From assembly GCA_001772985.1 (NCBI GenBank), contig MEVN01000023.1:5428-12268 (forward strand): 6,841 bases of DNA, written 5' to 3'. Made by a program: the position numbers and the translations under genes. Source of the DNA: a candidate division WWE3 bacterium RIFCSPLOWO2_12_FULL_36_10 (lineage in GTDB: Bacteria; Patescibacteriota; WWE3; UBA101185; UBA10185). The notes under the pieces are model-generated. The model ran no database searches. It worked only from the letters and a program-made list of their open reading frames with translations, and was not told where the DNA came from. Shown piece after piece: positions 1 through 6,556 of this stretch (within the stretch, counting starts at the first letter, position 1; every line of letters starts with the position of its first letter).

Positions 1-144
1 AGATTAGATATACTTTACGAAGCCTCAAGATTTATTACTCCCGATATTCATCCTTGGGGATTTACTCCAAAAGAATTTAATAGGATTGATAAACAATCTA
101 TACTTGGGGATTCAAAAACAAACGGTATAGATGTATCTAGATAA
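1..144 (+). CDS. C-terminal end of a probable nucleotidyltransferase-like protein (5' end outside window)
   Basis: An open frame enters from the left edge and ends at TAA (142-144), giving 47 residues. The readable core is LDILYEASRFI followed by PDIHPWGFTPKEF. A pattern like this, a short hydrophobic helix and then Asp-x-His-Pro with an aromatic residue and a TPxEF stretch, is common at the C-terminus of small MNT-fold nucleotidyltransferases. It also resembles the D-I-E-A-H-P-F segment of the convergent gene next door, where the Asp is the third metal ligand. The catalytic GSx10DxD motif would lie outside the window, so the family call is an inference. The gene converges on the leftward MNT gene, and their 3' ends overlap by 8 bases (137-144). 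No hairpin terminator is evident after its stop. Confidence 0.6.
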   Translation, partial: RLDILYEASRFITPDIHPWGFTPKEFNRIDKQSILGDSKTNGIDVSR

Positions 145-469
145 TCTTAATTCCCGTCCTTTTTATCTCTTGTACAAAAGGGCTATATTTATTGTTAAAA
201 GCCTGCACTGAAAAAGGATGCGCCTCGATGTCAATATTTACCCTATCTTTTAGAATAGATAACAAAACCAATTCGGCGATTTCATCTACTCCAAAAGCCG
301 GGGACACCACACAAACATCTAAATCGCTCCATTTATGCGCGCCACCACGTATACGAGAACCAAAAACATAAACCTCTTCTACGGGAATGCCTATCTCTCG
401 TACCACAGATGCAAATCTTTTTACAATTTCTATTTCATTTTTTACACTTTCAGGTTGTCTTTTATCCAT
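137..469 (-). CDS. Minimal nucleotidyltransferase (MNT domain), partner of HEPN protein
   Basis: This 110-residue protein has the complete minimal nucleotidyltransferase signature GSx10DxD: Gly37-Ser38, then Asp49-x-Asp51 in the stretch SDLDV. A third acidic ligand is probably Asp80 in VNIDIEAHPF. The length is normal for stand-alone MNT proteins. In characterised HEPN/MNT modules (MntA type) this enzyme transfers AMP to its HEPN partner and neutralises it, so an antitoxin-like cytoplasmic role is the leading inference. The ATG at 467-469 is the only Met start and lies inside the 3' end of the upstream HEPN gene. The 28-base overlap and the lack of a Shine-Dalgarno sequence (the bases before the ATG read AAAAGTATCTATAT) suggest translational coupling. 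The gene ends in TAG and overlaps the convergent partial gene by 8 bases. Confidence 0.88.
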   Translation of the reverse strand: MDKRQPESVKNEIEIVKRFASVVREIGIPVEEVYVFGSRIRGGAHKWSDLDVCVVSPAFGVDEIAELVLLSILKDRVNIDIEAHPFSVQAFNNKYSPFVQEIKRTGIKII

Positions 470-831
470 ATATAGATACTTTTAGACTTACTTACATATA
501 TATCCGTGTACTCCTTGGTTGCTTTTTTATATAAATCATATTTAGTTTCTTCATAACGAGCGTTTATATTGAATGTTGTTATCTCTTTTAAATCATTTAC
601 TAAATCCTCACTAACTTTCAAATTAGTTAAAAGATAAAGTTTGTGCAGATCGTGCGTGTACGGAACCTCAATATCGTTAAACAATAAGTAGGCCTTTAAT
701 GTCTTTTCTATAGCTAATCCCCACATGAAAAGGCTCCAATTTAGGTGATTAAGCCTGAACATATCTTCTGCCACAGATACATTATCCTCAGCGCTAATTA
801 ACCACGCTTTAACACTTTCAATTTTTCCCAT
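442..831 (-). CDS. HEPN-domain protein, partner of MNT nucleotidyltransferase
   Basis: The protein is 129 residues and predicted all-helical. It matches the classical HEPN pattern (PF05168 type): an N-terminal helix with SAEDNVSVAEDMF (13-25), the core WGLAIEKTLKAYLL (37-50), then a Pro-x-x-His-Asp-Leu element (YTHDLHKL, 58-65) and ARYEETKYD (91-99). The ATG at 829-831 is chosen because a good promoter lies just before it. The open frame continues upstream to 1050, but that extension is antisense to the membrane protein gene. HEPN toxins of TA modules carry Arg-x4-6-His, but the only two arginines here (26 and 92) have no His at that spacing. The protein may therefore be a nucleotide-binding or scaffold HEPN rather than an RNase. 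It is first in a two-gene operon with the MNT gene. Confidence 0.87.
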   Translation of the reverse strand: MGKIESVKAWLISAEDNVSVAEDMFRLNHLNWSLFMWGLAIEKTLKAYLLFNDIEVPYTHDLHKLYLLTNLKVSEDLVNDLKEITTFNINARYEETKYDLYKKATKEYTDIYVSKSKSIYIWIKDNLKV

Positions 832-837
832 GTAGGT

Positions 838-846
838 ATTATACCA
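838..846 (-). promoter_or_regulatory. Extended -10 promoter of the HEPN/MNT operon, predicted leaderless
   Basis: Read leftward the sequence is TGGTATAAT: a perfect TATAAT hexamer preceded by TG one base upstream, the extended -10 form that does not need a strong -35. Six bases (ACCTAC) separate it from the HEPN ATG at 831, so transcription should begin at or next to the A of the ATG. No Shine-Dalgarno sequence could fit. A recognisable -35 is absent at 16-18 bases. Confidence 0.7.
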
Positions 847-882
847 TCCAAATTCAGTTAGATAGGATGTAAACGCTGTCAA

Positions 883-891
883 TGTTAGAAT
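883..891 (+). promoter_or_regulatory. Extended -10 promoter of the membrane protein gene, predicted leaderless
   Basis: The sequence TGTTAGAAT is TG-n followed by TAGAAT, one mismatch from TATAAT. Six bases (ATAACA) separate it from the ATG at 898, the same spacing as in the divergent HEPN promoter. Initiation would fall at the start codon. There is no purine-rich Shine-Dalgarno sequence before this ATG and no good -35 at normal distance. Confidence 0.55.
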
Positions 892-897
892 ATAACA

Positions 898-3800
898 ATG
901 AAAAGAGTCTTCGCACAGCTTAAACCCTACATCTTCCCTATTATGGTTTCTCTTATCTTTCTTAGCTTTGTTGGATATAAGTTGTTTAAGCCCGGATACA
1001 TTATTTTTACAGACGTCACAGAAAGTCTTGACATCAGAAGCACTTTTCAAAAGTATATTTACACGTACAGCGACGATATGGGGGAATCTTTAGCTGAAAA
1101 GGCACGCATCCCTCTTTTTTATCTTATATATTCTGTTTACAAAATCTTTTATTTCAATCCCGCCAGTTTTATAAAAGTCAAAATATTAGTTCTAATGGCA
1201 TTAACTCTATTCTCTTTTATATTCTCCCTAAAGCTTTTAGAAAAACATTTAGAAACTGACACAAAGAAAAATCTTTGGATTACAGCAACTACTTTTGGAG
1301 CACTTTTTTATATTACAAACTATTGGTTCACAAATAGGATTCTGCATTTTTATTTATTTTTTTCTTCCGTAACCATACCTATAAATTTCGCGTTATTTTA
1401 TATTTATTTACATTCGGAAAAAAGAGATTTTAGAAAATTGATCTATTTGATTTTCTTCTTATCCATTTTTACTGCAACTCCACACACCGTTCTTTTTGAA
1501 TTTGTAATATTTTTTACTTTATCAATTGTTTATATTTTTACATCTAGTTGGTCGCAAACAAAAAACAGAATTCTGCCCTTAATTTATTTCTTTATCCCTC
1601 TTTATTTTTTAACCAATCTCCACTGGATACTTCCCTTTGCAATAAGCAAATCTGCGCCCGACGCTGTTTGGAGTAAAACTATAACAAACTTACTTTCAAA
1701 AAATGCGGAGATCATAAATTCAGTTAGACTAATGGGTTACTGGCTCGTAGATATAAAAGATTATTTCATTCAAAATAATTCTGTAATTCCTTATATTCAA
1801 ATTGTTTTAACTTTTTTTCCTTTAGCTATATTAACTGCAACTATAATATTGTTTAGAAAAAAAGTAATTTCAAAATTACTTCTTGTGTTATTTTTATTGT
1901 CAACGTTTCTTTGCACTTCCGGATTTATTACTAACAAACTCTATTTTTATTTAATGTTTGATTCACCCGTAAAAAATTTTGGGTGGTTATTTCGCGAATA
2001 TGACAAGTTCGGGATAATTTTAGCCTTTGTTTACTCTATTTGTATTAGTTTACTAGCATATAAAATGCTTGGGAACAAAATACTAAAGTATCTTTTTGTA
2101 GCCATCTTTACGCTCTTAATTGCCTCCCAACTCTACTTTCTAAATAGTCAGTTAGATAAAAACTTTCGTTCAACCATAGTTCCCGAAGATTTCTTTAAGG
2201 TTAATTACCTATTAAGACAAGACAACGAACTATATAACACAGCTTGGTATCCAGGGACTCCAAAACCAACTTGGGTAGATACAAAAGAGGTTAGATTCAT
2301 ATTCTCGAATAAAGTTTCCGACAAGCCGTCTATTACAACAAGGTCTGAGCTTATTTACTATTTAGATTATATTTTCTCAAATACAAATTTGGAAGAGATA
2401 AATGTTGGCAAGGCACTTGATATTGTTGGCGTAAAATATTTAGTTGCTCGTAAAGACGAGTCTCTTTTTGTATCTGAAGATTTAGTAAATAAATTGGACA
2501 AACAAGAATCTCTTGAGAAAGTTTTTTCCGGTAATTATCTCGTTTTATTCAAGAATAAAGAATTTACAGGTTTGTTTAAAACTTACAAAAACCAAATAAT
2601 AGCTGACATGGGGTTAAATATCCTAAAAAGTCTAGATTTTTATAATATAGACACTAAAAACACTCTGATAAATTTTACCGATGATTTTTCTAATCTAAAT
2701 ATCTCAAAATACTTCATTTTAAACGACCCATTAAATTACAAAATAAATAAGTTTTCAAATAGATTTGTTTATCCGGCCAACTATGTATCAGAAGTAGAAA
2801 ATGGAAATGCAGATAAATGGAGAAAGGCTTCTCTAAAAAACTTAAATCATGCTGAATCTAGTTTCTTTTTTAACAATCTTGGAGTAACTAATAATCAATT
2901 TGATTACGACAATTTAGTTGTTAACGCTAGAGACGGATGGGAAAAAGTTGATAATGGAAAAAAACCAATTTCAACTATGCAAATTAAGTTTTCCGATCAT
3001 AATAATGTAACAATTGACGGGAAAGAAATATCCTACACATCAAAACCGGGCGATTTTAAATACTATTGGGATACGATTAGAAGTGATAGATTTAGTACAA
3101 AAAAAATAAAGGCTATTCACATTAAATTTGATTCCAATATAGATAAATCCTTGATTCCTCACTTTAAAGTATCATCGTACTTAAACGACGATCGTGTAGA
3201 CATTAAATTTATTTATCCAGATGAAAACGGGGACGTAGACAATATTGTTAAAATACCGGCAGAAGCAACCGAGGCTGATTTTAGTATGTGGACCTTATCC
3301 GCAACAGGCAAAGGTTATGACTATAAACTAGAAGGCTTTGAGGTGCTTGATATAAGTGATAACGTTAAACCTTTAACGTTAAGCTTTAAAACTAAAAATT
3401 ACTGCGGTTCTTCTGAATGCGTTTTACTTGCAAGAACCCTAAACAACAAGAGGGGTGGAGATATACAATTTAATGTTGACGAAAAATATTTCGGCGTCAA
3501 TACTAAACTTGCTGAAGAAAGTGATGTGTCTAAAGAAAGCGTTGAAAGTGTATATAAATGGGCTAATCTAGGAAGTTTTAGGTCATCTAAAAGTGCTCTA
3601 AGTATCAACTTGTTAAACATTAACGGCTTCAACTCGGTAAATGCTTTTGCTTTATTAACAAAAAACGAGTATGAGGATCTAATAAATGAAAATGCAAATG
3701 ACGAAAATTTAAGTGAATCTTCTGGCTCAACAACAATCAAAGCAGAAAAAGTAAATCCGGCGAAATACAAGTTGCAAATTGATACAGATAACAAACCCTT

Positions 3801-4032
3801 TGTACTTGGGTTTTCAAAACCTTTCAGTAAAAACTGGCTTGCGAACGGAAAAGAATCAAAATTAATTAATGGATTTATTAATGGATGGGAATTAAAAGAT
3901 AGCGATAAAAATGGAGTAACCGTAGAATATAAACCAGAAAAATTCTTTCATATTGGTCTAGTTATTTCAGTTTCAACAACCGTCTTACTTTTATTTTGGC
4001 TAATATATAGTTTTAGAAAAGATAAGCCCTAA
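898..4032 (+). CDS. Large multi-pass membrane protein, GT-C/YfhO-like, probable surface-glycan function
   Basis: The protein has 1044 residues. A Lys/Arg N-terminus is followed by TM1 (about 10-28), an acidic first loop (FTDVTESLDIR, 37-47), and roughly nine or ten further hydrophobic segments up to about residue 415. A non-membrane region of about 600 residues rich in predicted beta structure follows, then a final TM (about 1019-1038) and a basic tail (RKDKP). This layout, with the acidic first loop, a mid-protein LDIVGVKYLVARKD segment (507-520), and GFINGW just before the last TM, is seen in YfhO-like and AftD/DUF3367-like GT-C proteins. Those use polyprenyl-phosphate sugars at the outer membrane face; donor and acceptor here are unknown. 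The ATG at 898 gives a sensible positive-inside N-terminus and is placed by the promoter. The gene is convergent with the glycosyltransferase, overlapping by 20 bases. Confidence 0.8.
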   Translation: MKRVFAQLKPYIFPIMVSLIFLSFVGYKLFKPGYIIFTDVTESLDIRSTFQKYIYTYSDDMGESLAEKARIPLFYLIYSVYKIFYFNPASFIKVKILVLMALTLFSFIFSLKLLEKHLETDTKKNLWITATTFGALFYITNYWFTNRILHFYLFFSSVTIPINFALFYIYLHSEKRDFRKLIYLIFFLSIFTATPHTVLFEFVIFFTLSIVYIFTSSWSQTKNRILPLIYFFIPLYFLTNLHWILPFAISKSAPDAVWSKTITNLLSKNAEIINSVRLMGYWLVDIKDYFIQNNSVIPYIQIVLTFFPLAILTATIILFRKKVISKLLLVLFLLSTFLCTSGFITNKLYFYLMFDSPVKNFGWLFREYDKFGIILAFVYSICISLLAYKMLGNKILKYLFVAIFTLLIASQLYFLNSQLDKNFRSTIVPEDFFKVNYLLRQDNELYNTAWYPGTPKPTWVDTKEVRFIFSNKVSDKPSITTRSELIYYLDYIFSNTNLEEINVGKALDIVGVKYLVARKDESLFVSEDLVNKLDKQESLEKVFSGNYLVLFKNKEFTGLFKTYKNQIIADMGLNILKSLDFYNIDTKNTLINFTDDFSNLNISKYFILNDPLNYKINKFSNRFVYPANYVSEVENGNADKWRKASLKNLNHAESSFFFNNLGVTNNQFDYDNLVVNARDGWEKVDNGKKPISTMQIKFSDHNNVTIDGKEISYTSKPGDFKYYWDTIRSDRFSTKKIKAIHIKFDSNIDKSLIPHFKVSSYLNDDRVDIKFIYPDENGDVDNIVKIPAEATEADFSMWTLSATGKGYDYKLEGFEVLDISDNVKPLTLSFKTKNYCGSSECVLLARTLNNKRGGDIQFNVDEKYFGVNTKLAEESDVSKESVESVYKWANLGSFRSSKSALSINLLNINGFNSVNAFALLTKNEYEDLINENANDENLSESSGSTTIKAEKVNPAKYKLQIDTDNKPFVLGFSKPFSKNWLANGKESKLINGFINGWELKDSDKNGVTVEYKPEKFFHIGLVISVSTTVLLLFWLIYSFRKDKP

Positions 4033-5935
4033 GCGCAACTTCCCAAGGGTAAGCCTTATTTGAAAGCAAACTTTCATCTTTTTTGCTGTTTACGGCCTCA
4101 ATAACATGCTCAAAAATTTCGGCTGAAGAATTCCATGAAAACTTACTAGCACGATTTTTAGAATTTCTTCCCATTTCGTTTCTCATGTTTGGGTTAATTA
4201 AAAGTCTCCTTATATTTGACGTAAATTCACCAAAGCTATCGCTTAAAAATCCTGTCTTTGAATCAACTATAGAGTCTCTTAAACCAAGTACATTTGTTCC
4301 AACAGAAGGAGTTCCTAAAGCTCCGGCCTCCATTACAGTTATTCCCCACCCTTCAACTTTTGAGGGCATTAAAAACACCCAAGCTTTTTGCATCAATTTA
4401 ACTTTTTCTTCCTCCGAAACTAAGCCTAAAAAGTCAACATGCTTAATTAGATTCAATTTTTTAACTAAGCTTATTAGTTTCTTTTCATAATCCCCTTCAC
4501 CCGCAATCATTAATCTTAATTTAGGGAATTCCGGTAAAAGCTTTTTTAAAGCCCTAATTGCATATTCAATTCTTTTATATTCTTTTAATCTTCCAAGATA
4601 TAACATAGTTGGGTTTGCCGTTTTTTTCATAGCTTTTTTTAACTTTACTTGTATTGCAGGGTATGAGATATAAGTTTTTTTATCGTCAAATCCAATTTTT
4701 CTTAATTCAGTTAAGCTCGATGGAGATACAGTTACAACCGAAATACCCTTATAAACTAATGGCATAATATAAAGCTCCAAAAAGTAACCAAGCAAAGCTA
4801 ATGGAAAAAAGAATTCGTCAAACCACATGTGTTTGTGAACATGATGAACAAGTAGAATTTTTGGTTTATTTGAGTATAAAGGCGTAAAGAATGGAATTCC
4901 TTTGTGAGTATCAATCACTAAATCCATGTCATGTCTGAAATACAGCATGTAATAGATAAAGGCATAAAAATATACGAACAGACCTCTACCTTTTCTTGTG
5001 ATATTTACTCCATCTATAACGTCTTTGTCACTTAGACTTGTGGAGGATGAAGTAAACATGAAAATATTGTGTTTCTTGGCTAACCTTTTGGCAATTTCAT
5101 GAATATAAACTTCGGCGCCTCCGGCACCGGGTTGTTTTATGTCCTTAAAGGAAAGGATTAGAACGTTTAACTTTTTCTTGTTAATTCCTTTTCTTTTATG
5201 AGTTTTTAGTCTATTGAAAAGATGTATTACAGTTTCAACAATTTCAAGTTTCTTTAAACTAAAGAGTTCAAAAGGAACTCTTAATAGCCCGTCTATGAGA
5301 GAGAATTTGGATCCATCTTTTTCATTCCAAAGTATTTCTTTTTCTAAAATCTTGTAGTTTAATTTTCTTGCAACTAACAAAAGGTTTACATCAAAAGTCC
5401 ATCCAGTATTTGAAAGTTTTCTGGCAATATTTTTTGCGACTTCGCTTTTAAATATCTTAACAGCACATTGTGTATCTTTATAAGGAAGGTCAAATAATAC
5501 AGAAACAATAAGATTATAAAATTTACTTAAGATATGTCTTTTTAAAGTCATTGATTTAATTTTTCTTTCTGCAATTACCCCATCCGAAGACTTAGTTTCT
5601 TTAATAAAGTTATAAAGTTTTAGAACTTCGCTTGGACTTACTGAACCATCCGCGTCAATATAAGAAACGTACTCACCTTTTGACATAAGAAATCCCAAAG
5701 AAACTGCCCCACCCTTACCTGAAGCATATTTTGTTTCTAAAGCTTTAATAAACGGATACTTTTTGCTATATTCTGAAATGATTTTTAGTGTTGAGTCAAA
5801 AGTATTGTTAACTACTACAATTATTTCTATTTCATTACTAAGTTTTTGGCCAGCAAAAAAAGAACCGTATGTTTTCAAGGTCCTATTTATTCTTTTCTCT
5901 TCGTTTTTTGCTGGTATAACTATTGATAATTTCAT
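4013..5935 (-). CDS. Two-domain glycosyltransferase: GT2 (ALG5/DPM1-like) fused to GT4
   Basis: This 640-residue cytoplasmic or membrane-peripheral enzyme has two complete catalytic domains. Residues 1-240 are a GT2 domain: IPAKNEE (7-13), DADGS (94-98) for metal and nucleotide-sugar binding, and DTQCAVKIFK (154-163) with WTFDVNLL (179-186), a pattern typical of dolichyl/polyprenyl-phosphate sugar synthases of the ALG5 type. No C-terminal membrane helices follow that domain. After a Lys-rich linker (242-255), residues 256-615 are a GT4 (GT-B fold) domain: GGAEVYIHEIAKRL (272-285), LYLGRLKEYKR (445-455), IAGEGD (477-482) and the E-x7-E pair Glu528/Glu536 in VEGWGITVME. The start is supported by an AGGA sequence six bases before the ATG. 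The convergent, overlapping membrane protein gene suggests a shared surface-glycan role. Sugar specificity cannot be read from the sequence. Confidence 0.9.
   Translation of the reverse strand: MKLSIVIPAKNEEKRINRTLKTYGSFFAGQKLSNEIEIIVVVNNTFDSTLKIISEYSKKYPFIKALETKYASGKGGAVSLGFLMSKGEYVSYIDADGSVSPSEVLKLYNFIKETKSSDGVIAERKIKSMTLKRHILSKFYNLIVSVLFDLPYKDTQCAVKIFKSEVAKNIARKLSNTGWTFDVNLLLVARKLNYKILEKEILWNEKDGSKFSLIDGLLRVPFELFSLKKLEIVETVIHLFNRLKTHKRKGINKKKLNVLILSFKDIKQPGAGGAEVYIHEIAKRLAKKHNIFMFTSSSTSLSDKDVIDGVNITRKGRGLFVYFYAFIYYMLYFRHDMDLVIDTHKGIPFFTPLYSNKPKILLVHHVHKHMWFDEFFFPLALLGYFLELYIMPLVYKGISVVTVSPSSLTELRKIGFDDKKTYISYPAIQVKLKKAMKKTANPTMLYLGRLKEYKRIEYAIRALKKLLPEFPKLRLMIAGEGDYEKKLISLVKKLNLIKHVDFLGLVSEEEKVKLMQKAWVFLMPSKVEGWGITVMEAGALGTPSVGTNVLGLRDSIVDSKTGFLSDSFGEFTSNIRRLLINPNMRNEMGRNSKNRASKFSWNSSAEIFEHVIEAVNSKKDESLLSNKAYPWEVALRAYLF
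4061..4084 (+). terminator. Weak Rho-independent terminator of the membrane protein gene
   Basis: TGAAAG (4061-4066) pairs perfectly with CTTTCA (4071-4076) around a CAAA loop. TC and six T residues (4079-4084) follow. It starts 28 bases after the TAA at 4032. The stem is short and AT-rich, so efficiency is doubtful. The site lies within the 3' coding part of the opposing glycosyltransferase gene. Confidence 0.4.
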
Positions 5936-5941
5936 ATTTAT

Positions 5942-5945
5942 TCCT
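5942..5945 (-). promoter_or_regulatory. Ribosome binding site of the glycosyltransferase gene
   Basis: Read leftward, AGGA is followed by six bases (ATAAAT) and ATG at 5935. It is the only clear Shine-Dalgarno sequence among the AT-rich genes here. It contrasts with the two leaderless starts and fixes the GT2 start just before MKLSIVIPAKNEE, the natural first strand of the fold. Confidence 0.6.
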
Positions 5946-5955
5946 ATTTAAGCCT

Positions 5956-5969
5956 ATAACAATTGTTAT
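5956..5969. promoter_or_regulatory. Perfect 14-base palindrome upstream of the glycosyltransferase gene
   Basis: ATAACAATTGTTAT is a perfect inverted repeat with no spacer, 21 to 34 bases upstream of the glycosyltransferase ATG. The position overlaps where a promoter would be expected: read leftward it runs into TGTTATAGG, a poor extended -10. It could be an operator for a dimeric repressor. Palindromes of this AT-rich type also occur by chance, so the call is tentative. Confidence 0.3.
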
Positions 5970-5975
5970 GGACTT

Positions 5976-6023
5976 AAAAAGACGGGCAAGCGTGTCAAGG
6001 AGAGGTCCTTAAAACGCTTGCCC
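5976..6023 (-). terminator. Rho-independent terminator of the lipoprotein gene, nested hairpin
   Basis: Read leftward, GGGCAAGCGT (6014-6023) pairs perfectly with ACGCTTGCCC (5984-5993), a 10-base GC-rich stem. The 20-base loop contains a second hairpin, AAGGA/TCCTT around four bases (5997-6010). GTC and five T residues (5976-5980) follow the stem. It starts 24 bases after the lipoprotein stop. On the + strand there is no T tract, so it acts leftward only. Its GC content matches the right part of the window. Confidence 0.65.
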
Positions 6024-6046
6024 TATGGCAGATCAAACTAACTAAA

Positions 6047-6556
6047 CTACGACGGCCGAGGTGTCACCACAAATGTGGCGGTGACAGGATTTCCGGCAAG
6101 GTCAACAGTGTACTGATCTGAATCGGCAGTGATGCCCCAATTCAGACCGCGGTTGACCGCGAGGTTGACGTTGTCCTTGATTCGGAAAATTAGCATTGAG
6201 CCGGCCTTGACCGTCCCCAAATCTACCGCTTGGTAGTTGTGCGGGAGAAGCTGGGGAATCAGATCGCCGTGACGATCTGTCTCAATACCGCGGGTACCCA
6301 TAACTTGCCTCAAGAACTTGTCGGAAGGCTCGGTTTGAGTCACCGAACCAACTTTCAAGAGAGACAAAAGATCAACGGGCGTTCCGCCAAGCGGATAATA
6401 TCCGGCTTCAATCAGTTCGTCATCCGGTGCCACCTTAAGTAGCACTGCGCGCGGAAAGTCGACGAAAAAGGTGATAACGAAAACTGCACCATCGCCGGGA
6501 TTCCGTACGCTGGCCAAAAGATTTCCCGAGGCCGGAAGATTCCCATTTAGGACAAA
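6047..6556 (-). pseudogene. C-terminal domain of the lipoprotein, separated by an in-frame TAA
   Basis: The frame that stops at TAA (6557-6559) stays open directly after it for 169 codons to TAG (6047-6049). It begins FVLNGNLPASGNLLASV and continues as a beta-rich, non-repetitive domain of unknown family, ending FVVTPRPS. There is no ATG in this frame. The first possible start is a TTG at 6515-6517 without a clear Shine-Dalgarno sequence, which would give 156 residues without a signal peptide. A protein without an export signal is unlikely to be the native product of a lipoprotein's folded domain, so I read both parts as one gene broken by one substitution (for example GAA, CAA or AAA to TAA). 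Sequencing error or readthrough are alternatives. The hairpin terminator follows 24 bases downstream. Confidence 0.6.

Larger units (their letters stand above)
5936..6046. other. Intergenic region and composition boundary
   Basis: This 111-base gap separates the AT-rich glycosyltransferase gene from the GC-rich lipoprotein gene, both read leftward. It holds the glycosyltransferase Shine-Dalgarno sequence, the 14-base palindrome and the nested terminator. Base composition changes abruptly at about 5975-5984, between the palindrome and the terminator stem. No small gene, tRNA or repeat with a second copy in the window is seen. Confidence 0.6.

Noticed and set aside
53..112. Direct repeat CTTGGGGATT (53-62 and 103-112)
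   Set aside because: Only two 10-base copies inside a coding region in the same gene; no third copy or flanking structure, so chance is the simplest explanation.
877..882. Perfect TTGACA (leftward) as the -35 of the HEPN promoter
   Set aside because: It is 33 bases from the TATAAT at 838-843, about twice the workable spacer, and no -10 lies at 16-18 bases from it.
832..1050. Upstream extension of the HEPN frame to an ATG at 1050 (202 residues)
   Set aside because: It is antisense to the start of the membrane protein gene, has no HEPN-like sequence, and would place the strong TATAAT inside the gene. The ATG at 831 fits HEPN length and promoter.
3399..3794. Leftward open frame of 131 residues
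   Set aside because: It is a shadow within the membrane protein gene, with no recognisable domain, promoter or Shine-Dalgarno sequence.
4022..4057. ATAAG-CCCT / AGGG-CTTAT inverted repeat as a bidirectional terminator
   Set aside because: Pairing needs a five-base bulge and has no T tract on either strand; the adjacent TGAAAG/CTTTCA hairpin is a better candidate.
4083..4490. Rightward open frame of 135 residues
   Set aside because: It is antisense to the conserved GT4 domain, whose E-x7-E and glycine motifs show which strand codes.
6230..6442. Rightward open frame of 70 residues in the GC-rich region
   Set aside because: It is the complementary strand of the lipoprotein's C-terminal domain and lacks any start signal or family resemblance.
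6508..6546. ATG at 6544-6546 as start of a separate gene after the lipoprotein TAA
   Set aside because: It is out of frame with the downstream open frame and reaches a stop after about 40 codons, so it does not rescue the C-terminal domain.
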